Source: an uncultured Oscillospiraceae bacterium (lineage in GTDB: Bacteria > Bacillota > Clostridia > Oscillospirales > Ruminococcaceae). Taken from it: DNA of 64,000 nucleotides. The first letter of the stretch is position 1, and every line of letters starts with the position of its first letter. The DNA lies in assembly GCA_934466455.1 (NCBI GenBank), contig CAKSLF010000005.1:57114-121113 (forward strand), read 5' to 3'. Below are positions 23,014 to 30,887 of the stretch, one piece after another. The notes under the pieces are model-generated. The model saw only the letters and a list, made by a program, of their open reading frames with translations. It was not told where the DNA came from and did no database searches. The position numbers were made by a program, and so were the translations under genes.

Positions 23014-23934
23014 TCAGTATCTCATCATAATTGCGACCCAGCCGCCGTGCTCAAGGCGTTTTTCGGTAACAAAACCCGCCTTATGGCAGGCGTCTTCTAC
23101 CTCATCGGCACGGGTATCAATAATCCCGGATATAATAAATGTGCCGCCCTTTATAAGATAATTTTTAACCGTGTTCAAAAGACGGATTATAACATCGGCA
23201 ACAATATTTGCGGTTACGATTTCAAACTTTCCGTGGACCTTATCCGTAAGGTCGCCGCAGACAAACTCCGCTTTATCGGAAACACCGTTAAGCTCGGCGT
23301 TCTCGTTGGCAACCTTTACAGCAACAGGGTCAATATCCACTCCAAGGGCACCGGGAGCCCCGAGAAGCACTCCTCCGACGGAAAGAATACCGCTGCCGGT
23401 ACCGACATCAAGAATGCGGCTTTGGGGCGTTACGCAGTCCTCGAGAAGCTCCAAGCAAAGACGAGTCGTATCATGGGTGCCGGTGCCGAATGCCATGCCG
23501 GGGTCAAGACTCATAACGACCTCGCCGTCCTTCGGCTCATATTCCTCCCAAGAGGGGGTAACAATAAGGCGTTTGCCTATATGTTGGGTATGATAGAACT
23601 GTTTCCAGTTATTTGCCCAGTCCTCTTCGTTTACACCGACAATGCTTGTTTCGTGCTCAATCCCCTCGGAGTCAAGCCGCTCGTCAAGAAAAGCCGCAGC
23701 CTCTGCGGCTGCCTGCTCCTGCTTGATGTAAACATGAATCAGCGAATGAGCACGGTCACGCTCCAAAAGCTCCTGTTCAATAAGGTCAACATGGGCGATA
23801 TTCCATACCTCCTGCTCTATATCGCTGTAATCCTCGATATAAATTCCCATATCCGCAGCCATTGTGCAGATTGCGGCAGCACGCTCGGTATCCTCGGTAT
23901 TTACTTTTACGGTAAGCTCGTTCCAGGTTTCCAT
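23014..23934 (-). CDS. prmA: Ribosomal protein L11 methyltransferase
   Basis: PrmA trimethylates ribosomal protein L11 with S-adenosylmethionine. 306 residues, typical length: N-terminal L11-recognition domain to about 100, then SAM motif I LDVGTGSGILSVGGVLLGA near 175, VDIDPVAVKVANENAELNGV, and IVTANIVADVIIRLL (post-II motif). It overlaps the dnaJ stop by one base (TAATG), so it is translated from the heat-shock transcript; hrcA-grpE-dnaK-dnaJ-prmA is a frequent Firmicute order. Confidence 0.93.
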   Translation of the reverse strand: METWNELTVKVNTEDTERAAAICTMAADMGIYIEDYSDIEQEVWNIAHVDLIEQELLERDRAHSLIHVYIKQEQAAAEAAAFLDERLDSEGIEHETSIVGVNEEDWANNWKQFYHTQHIGKRLIVTPSWEEYEPKDGEVVMSLDPGMAFGTGTHDTTRLCLELLEDCVTPQSRILDVGTGSGILSVGGVLLGAPGALGVDIDPVAVKVANENAELNGVSDKAEFVCGDLTDKVHGKFEIVTANIVADVIIRLLNTVKNYLIKGGTFIISGIIDTRADEVEDACHKAGFVTEKRLEHGGWVAIMMRY

Positions 23935-25103
23935 TAGTTATCTCCCTTAAAGGCGTCTTTTATTTTGTCGAAGAAGCTTTTGCGCTTTTGATAGTTTCTG
24001 TCGCCGGTGGAACGGTCGAATTCCCGCACCATTTCCTTTTGTGAGGAAGAAAGGTTTGTGGGGACCTCAACGGTCACACGCACATACTCATCTCCTCTGC
24101 CTTTTCCGTTAACATAGGGGATACCTTTGTTGCGAAGGCGGAAGGTTGTACCGGGCTGTGTGCCCTCCGGCACGGTATAGGACACCTTGCCGTCCACTGT
24201 CGGAACAACTATGTCGTCGCCAAGCACTGCCTGCGCATAGGTTATCGGAATATCGACCCAAACATCAAAGTTGTCACGGCGGAAGATGGAATCCTCCAAA
24301 ACGGTAACGGTTATGTTCAAATCGCCGGCAGGACCGCCGTTTACACCGTCATCACCTTGTCCGCGAACAACAAAGGTTTGCCCGTCGTCAATTCCGGCAG
24401 GGATATTTACGGAGATTTTTTTATTGTGGCGAACTCTGCCCATGCCGTTGCAGCTCTTGCAGGGGTCGTTGATAATTTTGCCCTTTCCGCCGCAGCGGGT
24501 GCAGGGCTTTACCGTTTGAATAACGCCGAAGGGACTGCGCTGCTGAACACGCACCTGACCGCTGCCGCCGCAATCGGGGCAGGTTTCCGGGCTTGTGCCG
24601 GGTTTTGCGCCGGTTCCGCCGCAGGCAGAGCAGCGTTCAAGCCGCTGTATGGGTATCTCTTTTTGGCAGCCCTTGACCGCTTCCATAAATGTAATCTGGA
24701 TATGAACTCTTGTATCGTTGCCCCTAACGGGTCCGTTCGGGTTGCGGGTTTTTGTGGAGCCGCCAAAGCCGAATCCGCCAAAGATGTCGCCGAAAATGTC
24801 GCCAAAATCGCCGAAATCGCCGTGGTCATACTGCTGATAACGGGCATACCCGCCCTGACCGCCGCCATAGGACGGATCTACGCCTGCATGACCGAATTGG
24901 TCATAGCGGGCACGCTTTTCTTTATCGGAAAGGATTTCGTAGGCTTCGCCTACCTCCTTAAATTTTGCTTCCGCAGTGGCGTCACCGGGGTTAAGATCCG
25001 GGTGATACTGCTTTGCAAGCTTGCGGTAAGCTTTTTTTATTTCCTCGTCGGTTGCGGTTTTTGCAACGCCGAGCACCTCGTAATAATCACGCTTTTCCGC
25101 CAA
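23934..25103 (-). CDS. dnaJ: Chaperone DnaJ
   Basis: Hsp40 co-chaperone that stimulates DnaK ATP hydrolysis and binds unfolded proteins. 389 residues: J domain (YYEVLGVAKTATDEEIKKAY, HPD at YHPDLNPGD), Gly/Phe-rich linker (GDFGDFGDIFGDIFGGFGFG), four CxxCxGxG zinc repeats (CSACGGTGAKPG, CPDCGGSG, CTRCGGKG, CKSCNGMG), and the C-terminal substrate domains. It begins with TTG at 25103 behind AAGGTGAG. Last chaperone gene of the operon; a hairpin separates it from dnaK. Confidence 0.96.
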   Translation of the reverse strand: MAEKRDYYEVLGVAKTATDEEIKKAYRKLAKQYHPDLNPGDATAEAKFKEVGEAYEILSDKEKRARYDQFGHAGVDPSYGGGQGGYARYQQYDHGDFGDFGDIFGDIFGGFGFGGSTKTRNPNGPVRGNDTRVHIQITFMEAVKGCQKEIPIQRLERCSACGGTGAKPGTSPETCPDCGGSGQVRVQQRSPFGVIQTVKPCTRCGGKGKIINDPCKSCNGMGRVRHNKKISVNIPAGIDDGQTFVVRGQGDDGVNGGPAGDLNITVTVLEDSIFRRDNFDVWVDIPITYAQAVLGDDIVVPTVDGKVSYTVPEGTQPGTTFRLRNKGIPYVNGKGRGDEYVRVTVEVPTNLSSSQKEMVREFDRSTGDRNYQKRKSFFDKIKDAFKGDN

Positions 25104-25136
25104 AATCTCACCTTATTTCTTCTTATCATATACCAA

Positions 25137-25171
25137 TTTCTGCGCAGAGGCAGCTTGCCCCTGCGCAGAAA
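25137..25171 (-). repeat. Hairpin between dnaK and dnaJ
   Basis: TTTCTGCGCAG paired with CTGCGCAGAAA around a 13-base loop, without a T-run. Likely an mRNA processing or attenuation point that makes DnaK more abundant than DnaJ. Confidence 0.6.
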
Positions 25172-25204
25172 GCCGTTTTTTATGCTGTGCGGCAAAGCGG
25201 TTTT

Positions 25205-27067
25205 TTAATTGTCGTTTACCTCACGATAGTCGGCGTCTACATAGCCGTCGCCGTTTGCGCCGTTTGCGGAATGATTATCGCAGCTGCCGCAGTTTCCGTC
25301 GCAGCCGGGCTGTGCACCTGCTTCACCCTGCGGTGCGCTTTGCTGATAAACCTTTGCGGAAACCTCATAGAACTTCTGCTCAAGGTCTTTCTGCTTTGCG
25401 GTGATGTCATCAACGCTTGTGCCTTTAAGAGCCTCTTTAAGTGCGTCAATCTTGCTCTGGAGGGCGGATTTGTCGTCTGCGGAGAGTTTATCGCCAAGGT
25501 CGGTAATAGTCTTTTCGGACTGATATACCATCTGGTCTGCGGCGTTTCTTGCGTCGATTTCTTCACGGTGCTTTTTGTCCTCTGCGGCATACTGTTCTGC
25601 TTCTTTAACAGCTTTTTCAACATCCTCCTTGCTCATATTGGTGGAGCTGGTGATGGTGATATGCTGTTCCTTGCCGGTGCCGAGATCCTTTGCGCTTACA
25701 TGGACGATACCGTTTGCATCTATATCAAAGGTAACTTCGATTTGCGGAATACCTCTGGGTGCGGGCATAATGCCGTCGAGGTGGAACATACCAAGGGTCT
25801 TGTTGTCCTTTGCCATTTCACGCTCGCCCTGGAGAACATGAATCTCAACGGAGGTCTGACCGTCCGCTGCGGTGGAGAATACCTGAGATTTCTTTGCGGG
25901 TATAGTGGTGTTTCTGTCGATTATCTTGGTGAAAACGCCGCCGAGAGTTTCAAGACCGAGGGAAAGGGGAGTTACATCAAGAAGAACAAGTCCTTTTACT
26001 TCGCCGGTAAGAACGCCGCCCTGAATTGCTGCGCCGATTGCAACACATTCATCGGGGTTGATGCCTTTGAAGGGCTCTTTACCGGTGATGTTCTTTACTG
26101 CTTCCTGAACGGCAGGAATACGGGAAGAACCGCCGACGAGAAGTATCTTATCAAGATCGCTTGCTTTAAGACCTGCGTCGGAGAGTGCCTGGCGAACGGG
26201 TCCCATAGTTGCTTCAACAAGGTCTGCGGTCAGCTCGTTAAATTTTGCTCTTGTGATGTTGCAGTCGAGGTGCTTAGGACCGGTGGAATCTGCGGTAATG
26301 AAAGGAAGGTTTACATTGGTCTGGGTCATGCCGGAAAGGTCGATTTTTGCTTTTTCGGCAGCCTCTTTAAGTCTTTGCATAGCCATCTTGTCGCTGCGAA
26401 GGTCAATGCCGGTTTCGCCCTTAAACTGGTCGGCAAGGTAATTGATAAGTCTGTCATCAAAGTCATCGCCGCCGAGGTGGTTGTTACCGGCGGTTGCAAG
26501 AACCTCCTGAATACCGTCGCCCATTTCGATGATGGAAACATCGAAGGTGCCGCCGCCGAGGTCATATACCATGATCTTCTGGTCGTCCTCTTTATCAACG
26601 CCGTAGGCGAGGGCTGCCGCAGTAGGCTCGTTGATGATACGCTTTACTTCAAGACCTGCGATTTTGCCTGCGTCCTTGGTTGCCTGACGCTGTGCGTCGG
26701 TAAAGTATGCCGGAACGGTGATAACCGCCTGGCTTACGGTTTCGCCGAGGTAAGCTTCGGCATCGGATTTAAGCTTTTGAAGGATCATTGCGGAAATTTC
26801 CTGAGGAGTATAGCCTTTTCCGTCGATGGTGACTTTATAATCGCTGCCCATTTTACGCTTAATAGAGGTAATGGTTCTTTCGGGGTTGGTTACAGCCTGG
26901 CGTTTTGCCGCCTGACCGACAATACGCTCGCCGGTTTTGGAAAAACCGACAACGGAAGGAGTTGTGCGTGCGCCTTCGGGATTAGGAATAACAACGGGTT
27001 CGCCTGCTTCCATAACGGCAACGCAGGAGTTTGTAGTACCAAGGTCAATACCAATAATTTTAGACAT
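25205..27067 (-). CDS. dnaK: Chaperone DnaK
   Basis: Hsp70 chaperone. 620 residues from MSKIIGIDLGTTNSC: phosphate 1 GIDLGTTNSCVAV, connect 1 VITVPAYFTDAQRQATKDAG, phosphate 2 YDLGGGTFDVS, adenosine motif LVGGSSRIPAVQEAV, linker KGLVLLDVTPLSLG, then the substrate domain and a Gly/Ala-rich, Cys-containing tail (GAQPGCDGNCGSCDNH), an unusual tail with three cysteines. The ATG at 27067 is supported by GGAGG; five upstream codons are excluded. Member of the HrcA/CIRCE operon. Confidence 0.97.
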   Translation of the reverse strand: MSKIIGIDLGTTNSCVAVMEAGEPVVIPNPEGARTTPSVVGFSKTGERIVGQAAKRQAVTNPERTITSIKRKMGSDYKVTIDGKGYTPQEISAMILQKLKSDAEAYLGETVSQAVITVPAYFTDAQRQATKDAGKIAGLEVKRIINEPTAAALAYGVDKEDDQKIMVYDLGGGTFDVSIIEMGDGIQEVLATAGNNHLGGDDFDDRLINYLADQFKGETGIDLRSDKMAMQRLKEAAEKAKIDLSGMTQTNVNLPFITADSTGPKHLDCNITRAKFNELTADLVEATMGPVRQALSDAGLKASDLDKILLVGGSSRIPAVQEAVKNITGKEPFKGINPDECVAIGAAIQGGVLTGEVKGLVLLDVTPLSLGLETLGGVFTKIIDRNTTIPAKKSQVFSTAADGQTSVEIHVLQGEREMAKDNKTLGMFHLDGIMPAPRGIPQIEVTFDIDANGIVHVSAKDLGTGKEQHITITSSTNMSKEDVEKAVKEAEQYAAEDKKHREEIDARNAADQMVYQSEKTITDLGDKLSADDKSALQSKIDALKEALKGTSVDDITAKQKDLEQKFYEVSAKVYQQSAPQGEAGAQPGCDGNCGSCDNHSANGANGDGYVDADYREVNDN

Positions 27068-27131
27068 ATATTTTTCCTCCAATATTAAAAAGATAAGATT
27101 AACAATTTATATAAATGCTTTCGCATTTTTA

Positions 27132-27683
27132 TCAGTTTGCTACAACAACCATTGAAAACCGAATTACCTTGTCGCCAAGGGTGTATCCCTTGCGGTAAAC
27201 ATCGGTGATTACATTTTCGCCGTATGCCGGGTTGTCAATATGCATTACGGCGTTGTGGAATTTCGGGTCAAATTGCTCGCCAAGAGCGGGGATTTCTTTG
27301 ATTCCGAGGGAATCAAACGCCTCTTTTACGGAAGTACCGATAAGGTCGATTCCTTTTTTGTATTGCTCGTCGGGACATTCGTAATTTGCCGCACGGTCAA
27401 AGCTGTCCAAAATCGGCAAAAGCTTTGTTACGGTATCGGAGGTTGCGTTTGCATAAACGGCATCCTTTTCTCTCTGGCTGCGCTTGCGGAAGTTATCATA
27501 TTCCGCAAGGGTTCGGATATAGCGGTCATTAAGCTCTGCCATATCCTTTTTCAGCTTTTCAAGCTCTTCTTCAAGAGGATTTTCTTCGGGAAGAACTTCT
27601 TCCTTTGGTGCTTCTTTGGTTTCGGCTGCTTCTTTGACCTCTTCGGTCTGCTCCATAGGAGCCGTCTTCTTTTCTTTTTCCAT
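27132..27683 (-). CDS. grpE: Nucleotide exchange factor GrpE
   Basis: Releases ADP from DnaK. 183 residues: a disordered Glu-rich N-terminus (EVKEAAETKEAPKEEV), a long coiled coil (EKLKKDMAELNDRYIRTLAE, then YDNFRKRSQREKDAVY), and the beta-domain with GEQFDPKFHNAVMHIDNPAY, YRKGYTLGDKVIRFSMVVVAN at the end. It overlaps the hrcA stop by one base. Confidence 0.95.
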   Translation of the reverse strand: MEKEKKTAPMEQTEEVKEAAETKEAPKEEVLPEENPLEEELEKLKKDMAELNDRYIRTLAEYDNFRKRSQREKDAVYANATSDTVTKLLPILDSFDRAANYECPDEQYKKGIDLIGTSVKEAFDSLGIKEIPALGEQFDPKFHNAVMHIDNPAYGENVITDVYRKGYTLGDKVIRFSMVVVAN

Positions 27684-28723
27684 TATTCATCACCCGTTTT
27701 CTGTTGATATGTCATTGAAAGCAGTGTGCCAAGCTTTTTTGCAAAGTATTCAAGATGAGGTATTAGTTTTGAATAATCCATTCTAACCGGTCCGATAAGC
27801 CCGATTGTTCCGCAGTCGTTTTCTCCTATTGAGAAGCGTGCCACCAAAAGTGAGCTGCCCGAAAGCTGGGAAAGGCTGTTTTCCTTTCCGATAAACACCG
27901 TTACGCCGGAGGGATTTTTGCCGAGCACCGAGCTGAGTTCATCTCTTTTTGAAAGAAGCTTCATAATCTCAAGTGCCCTGTCGGAATATTCGTTGTAGAT
28001 AAGCAGCTTTTCCTGCCCGCCAAGGTAATACTGACCGTCATAGACCTCTCGGCAAAGCTCATATATGCCCACAATAAGAGGGTTGAATACTTCGGAATAT
28101 TCTCCGAGCTGTACGGCGACGGCCGTTACATATTCGGTGCTTATATCCCGAAGAGTGTGCCCGGAAAATCTGTCGTTTGCGAATTTTTTGAAAAAATCAG
28201 CAATTCCGGCGTTCACCCGGAACGAAAGGCGGCAAACCTTGCTTTTTACAACTCCGTTGGAGGCAATGACCAAAAGCACAACGGTGCTTTTGTCCGCCGG
28301 AACAATGTCGATGTGCTCAACAGTAACATGGTTCGGGGTGGTTGTCATTGCGACGGTGGCGCAGCCGGTGTATTCGGCAAGTGCCTCTGCGGAATCCTGC
28401 AAAAGCCTATCCGGGTCTGGGTCGCCGACATTGAATAAGGCGTCAATGCCGTCCCGCTCCTCCGGTGTAAGGGGCTTTTCCTTCATAAGCCGGTCGATGT
28501 AAATTCGATAGCCGAGGTGGGAAGGAATTCTTCCGGCGGAGGTGTGGGGCTGTTCCAAAAGCCCCATGGAGAAAAGGGAAGCCATCTCGTTTCTCACAGT
28601 TGCGGGAGAAACTCCGATGCCCGGCATTTCCGAAAGGGCTTTTGAACCAACGGGCTCGCCGGTTCGGATATAGGTTTCCACAATGGCGGAAAGAATTTTC
28701 ATCTTTCGGTCGTCAAACCGCAT
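27683..28723 (-). CDS. hrcA: Heat-inducible transcription repressor HrcA
   Basis: HrcA binds CIRCE operators and represses the class I heat-shock genes; GroEL controls its activity. 346 residues: N-terminal winged helix (RTGEPVGSKALSEMPGIGVS then PATVRNEMASLFSMGLLEQPHTSAGRIPS), and the C-terminal dimerisation domain with the DVSTEY-like region and GSSLLVARFSIGENDCGTIGLIGPVRMDY. ATG at 28723 fits MRFDDRKMKIL; the upstream codons of the open frame overlap the CIRCE site and are not translated. It is first in the operon and therefore autoregulated. Confidence 0.95.
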   Translation of the reverse strand: MRFDDRKMKILSAIVETYIRTGEPVGSKALSEMPGIGVSPATVRNEMASLFSMGLLEQPHTSAGRIPSHLGYRIYIDRLMKEKPLTPEERDGIDALFNVGDPDPDRLLQDSAEALAEYTGCATVAMTTTPNHVTVEHIDIVPADKSTVVLLVIASNGVVKSKVCRLSFRVNAGIADFFKKFANDRFSGHTLRDISTEYVTAVAVQLGEYSEVFNPLIVGIYELCREVYDGQYYLGGQEKLLIYNEYSDRALEIMKLLSKRDELSSVLGKNPSGVTVFIGKENSLSQLSGSSLLVARFSIGENDCGTIGLIGPVRMDYSKLIPHLEYFAKKLGTLLSMTYQQKTGDE

Positions 28724-28755
28724 GGCGAACACCCCCGTTCTTTTTATTTCGGTAT

Positions 28756-28782
28756 TTAGCACTCATACCTCTCGAGTGCCAA
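28756..28782 (-). promoter_or_regulatory. CIRCE operator
   Basis: TTAGCACTC, 9 bases, GAGTGCCAA. This matches the CIRCE consensus (TTAGCACTC-N9-GAGTGCTAA) with one base changed in one arm. It sits between the hrcA promoter and the hrcA start. Confidence 0.92.
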
Positions 28783-28789
28783 CATCTAT

Positions 28790-28817
28790 ATTATATCCCT
28801 TTTTTGAACCTTGTCAA
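28790..28817 (-). promoter_or_regulatory. Promoter of the hrcA-grpE-dnaK-dnaJ-prmA operon
   Basis: On the minus strand TTGACA (28817-28812), 16 bases, TATAAT (28795-28790), with CIRCE at the expected position directly downstream. Confidence 0.85.
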
Positions 28818-28900
28818 TAGTGTTTAAGAAAAATTCATACTTTTTTATTTTTCCGTTCGCAAAAGGCAAAGAAAAGCATTTTTATATGTATTTATTGATA

Positions 28901-28939
28901 AAAAAATCCCTGTGCTTGTTTTAAGCATGGGGATTTTTT
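28901..28939 (-). terminator. Terminator of the MarR-MFS operon
   Basis: AAAAAATCCCTGTGCTT, loop, AAGCATGGGGATTTTTT; 21 bases after the MFS stop. Confidence 0.82.
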
Positions 28940-28959
28940 ACGAATAGACAGCACCTCGG

Positions 28960-30195
28960 TCAGGCTTTCTTGGAAAGTCTGTCCGATGCAATATACAAAG
29001 GAATTGCCGCAGCTTGGGTAAGTACGGAAACGGCAACCATTGCGGGAATACTTATGTCATACAGTACGCCGAGAAGCCAGCTTCCGAGGAACCAGAATGC
29101 ACCAAAGGAACATTCGAAAATTCCATAGCCTGTGGCTCGGCTGCTTTTCGGCACCATTTTTGTAACGGCGGCTTTAAGAATTGATTCCTGCGCACCCATT
29201 CCGATTCCCCAAAGAGCGATTCCGAAGAGCACGGCTCCGACGGAGCCGCCTCCGAAAACAAAAATCGCAAAAGGAGCGGAAAGGACGGTTGACCAAGCAA
29301 GTGCCTTAACCCCGCTTTTGTCGTACATTATTCCGAAAATAAGCGCAGCCACGGCGTCAACAAGCATCGCACCGGCATACAGCAGAGGAAGAGTTCCGCT
29401 GTTTACAATGGAGCTTGTTTCCGCAAGATGTGCGCCGATACCCGCATAGGTTCTGGAAATGTGCATTATAATAAGCGAATAATCAATAAACCCAAATGCA
29501 AAAAGGCTTATTCCGGCGATGTAGAGAACAAATTCCTTTTTCATCTTAAAAGGAATATATTCCTTTTCCTCCGGCTCAAATTGTTCCGGGTTTGGGAACT
29601 TGCGTTTTGTAAAAAGAAGCAGAGCGACGGTTATTCCGCCGGGGATTGCCAATACGGCAAAGCATTTTGAATATATTTCAAAGGTTGTGCCGTCGGTTTT
29701 GAAGAGCATAACAAGATAAAGCAAAACAGGACCGAGGAATGCTCCTATTTGGTCAAGGACCTCCTGTATGCCAAAGCTTTTTCCGACGCCCTCTTGGGAG
29801 GCGGCGAAGGAGAGTATCGTATCCTTAGCGGGCTTTTTTATTGCCTTACCCATACGCTGGACTAAAAGAAGCCCGCAGGCTGCAACCCAGCCGTGCTCGC
29901 CGACCAATGCAAGAGCCGGTACTGCAAGAACATCGACAATATATCCAAAAACGGTCATTCCCCAGTAGTTTTTTGTTTTATCGGTAATTTTTCCGAAAAC
30001 ATAGCGCATGGAGTAGCCGATAAGCTCGCCAAGACCGGAAACAAAGCCGATTGTCCCGGCGGAGGCACCAAGCAGTGAGAGATATGCCCCTCTTATACTG
30101 GAGGCACCCTCATGAGTCATATCGGAAAAAAGGCTTACAATTCCGAAAAGGATGATAAACAGCATAGCCCGGGAGATTTTTTTCTTATTGCTCAT
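28960..30195 (-). CDS. MFS transporter in a MarR-regulated pair
   Basis: A 12-helix major facilitator superfamily protein, 411 residues. The first helix LFIILFGIVSLFSDMTHEGA and the segment GELIGYSMRYVFGKITDKTK (MFS motif A region between helices 2 and 3) resemble uncharacterised bacterial MFS exporters; a central charged loop (KFPNPEQFEPEEKEYIPFK) divides the halves. Its start lies inside the end of the MarR gene (11-base overlap), so the regulator probably controls it; by analogy with MarR-efflux pairs it may export a drug or metabolite (inference). Confidence 0.85.
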   Translation of the reverse strand: MSNKKKISRAMLFIILFGIVSLFSDMTHEGASSIRGAYLSLLGASAGTIGFVSGLGELIGYSMRYVFGKITDKTKNYWGMTVFGYIVDVLAVPALALVGEHGWVAACGLLLVQRMGKAIKKPAKDTILSFAASQEGVGKSFGIQEVLDQIGAFLGPVLLYLVMLFKTDGTTFEIYSKCFAVLAIPGGITVALLLFTKRKFPNPEQFEPEEKEYIPFKMKKEFVLYIAGISLFAFGFIDYSLIIMHISRTYAGIGAHLAETSSIVNSGTLPLLYAGAMLVDAVAALIFGIMYDKSGVKALAWSTVLSAPFAIFVFGGGSVGAVLFGIALWGIGMGAQESILKAAVTKMVPKSSRATGYGIFECSFGAFWFLGSWLLGVLYDISIPAMVAVSVLTQAAAIPLYIASDRLSKKA

Positions 30196-30661
30196 TATTA
30201 TCGCCTTCTTTGATGATTTTGTTCATATTTGGGAACCCGGCTTTGCTTTCTTCCTTACAGCGGTGATAAAGAATGTCCAAAAGGCGGGCAAATTCCGCCT
30301 GCTCCGAAGAAGAAAGCGGTTGCAAAAGCCAATCATAAAAGCCCGATTCTATATGAGCTTTTGAATTTTTGAGATTTTCCGCTTTCTCCGTTGCAAAAAG
30401 CAGCTTGCTGCGCCCGTCGGTGGGATTTTCCTTGCGTATAAGATAACCCTTTGCCTCAAGGTTAGCCGTTTGCCTTGCAACTGCGCCTTTATCAAGCCCG
30501 GTTATCTCGCAAACCCTTGCCTGGGATATTCCGGGGTTTTTGCGGATGGCATGGATTACATCAAATTCGCCGGAGCCGATTCCCTCCGCCATAAGGGTAC
30601 GGACGGTAAACTTGCTTACCTCTCTTGCGATTTTTGTGATTTGTCTTTTTGTTGCGTCCAT
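30185..30661 (-). CDS. MarR-family transcriptional regulator
   Basis: 158 residues, winged-helix regulator of the MarR type: SGEFDVIHAIRKNPGISQAR and VCEITGLDKGAVARQTANLE form the helix-turn-helix, and PTDGRSKLLFATEKAE is the wing. The ATG at 30661 is preferred because GGAGG lies upstream and the protein begins MDATKRQITKI. It is the first gene of a two-gene operon with the MFS transporter and divergent from gltX. Ligand unknown. Confidence 0.9.
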   Translation of the reverse strand: MDATKRQITKIAREVSKFTVRTLMAEGIGSGEFDVIHAIRKNPGISQARVCEITGLDKGAVARQTANLEAKGYLIRKENPTDGRSKLLFATEKAENLKNSKAHIESGFYDWLLQPLSSSEQAEFARLLDILYHRCKEESKAGFPNMNKIIKEGDNNEQ

Positions 30662-30714
30662 TAAAAAAACGCCTCCGATAAAAAAAGTTGCGGTATCAAC
30701 CAATTTCAAAACCG

Positions 30715-30744
30715 ATGATACATCAACCCTTTTTCAAATGTCAA
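30715..30744 (-). promoter_or_regulatory. Promoter and probable operator of the MarR-MFS operon
   Basis: Minus strand TTGACA (30744-30739), 18 bases, TATCAT (30720-30715). GGTTGAT occurs twice in the same orientation across the -10 region and the start point (near 30726 and 30702), a possible MarR binding site. Confidence 0.6.
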
Positions 30745-30773
30745 GCCCAATTTTCCTTATATGTGCAAAAAAA

Positions 30774-30803
30774 TTGCGCCTTTGGCGCAATCGCCGCTAT
30801 AAT
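30774..30803 (+). promoter_or_regulatory. Promoter of gltX-glnS with inverted repeat
   Basis: TTGCGC at 30774-30779, 18 bases, TATAAT at 30798-30803. The -35 box is one arm of the inverted repeat TTGCGCC / GGCGCAA (30774-30790), which may be a binding site. Confidence 0.55.
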
Positions 30804-30887
30804 ACTGTTGTAAATGCTATATAAATATGATAAAATAACTGTATATGCAAACCGACAAAACCCTTTTTAGGAGGAAAATATATCGCC

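Noticed and set aside
25013..27088. 691-codon open frame on the + strand opposite dnaK
   Set aside because: Antisense shadow of dnaK and dnaJ; translation is a mirror of coding constraint and no ribosome-binding site or known domain is present.
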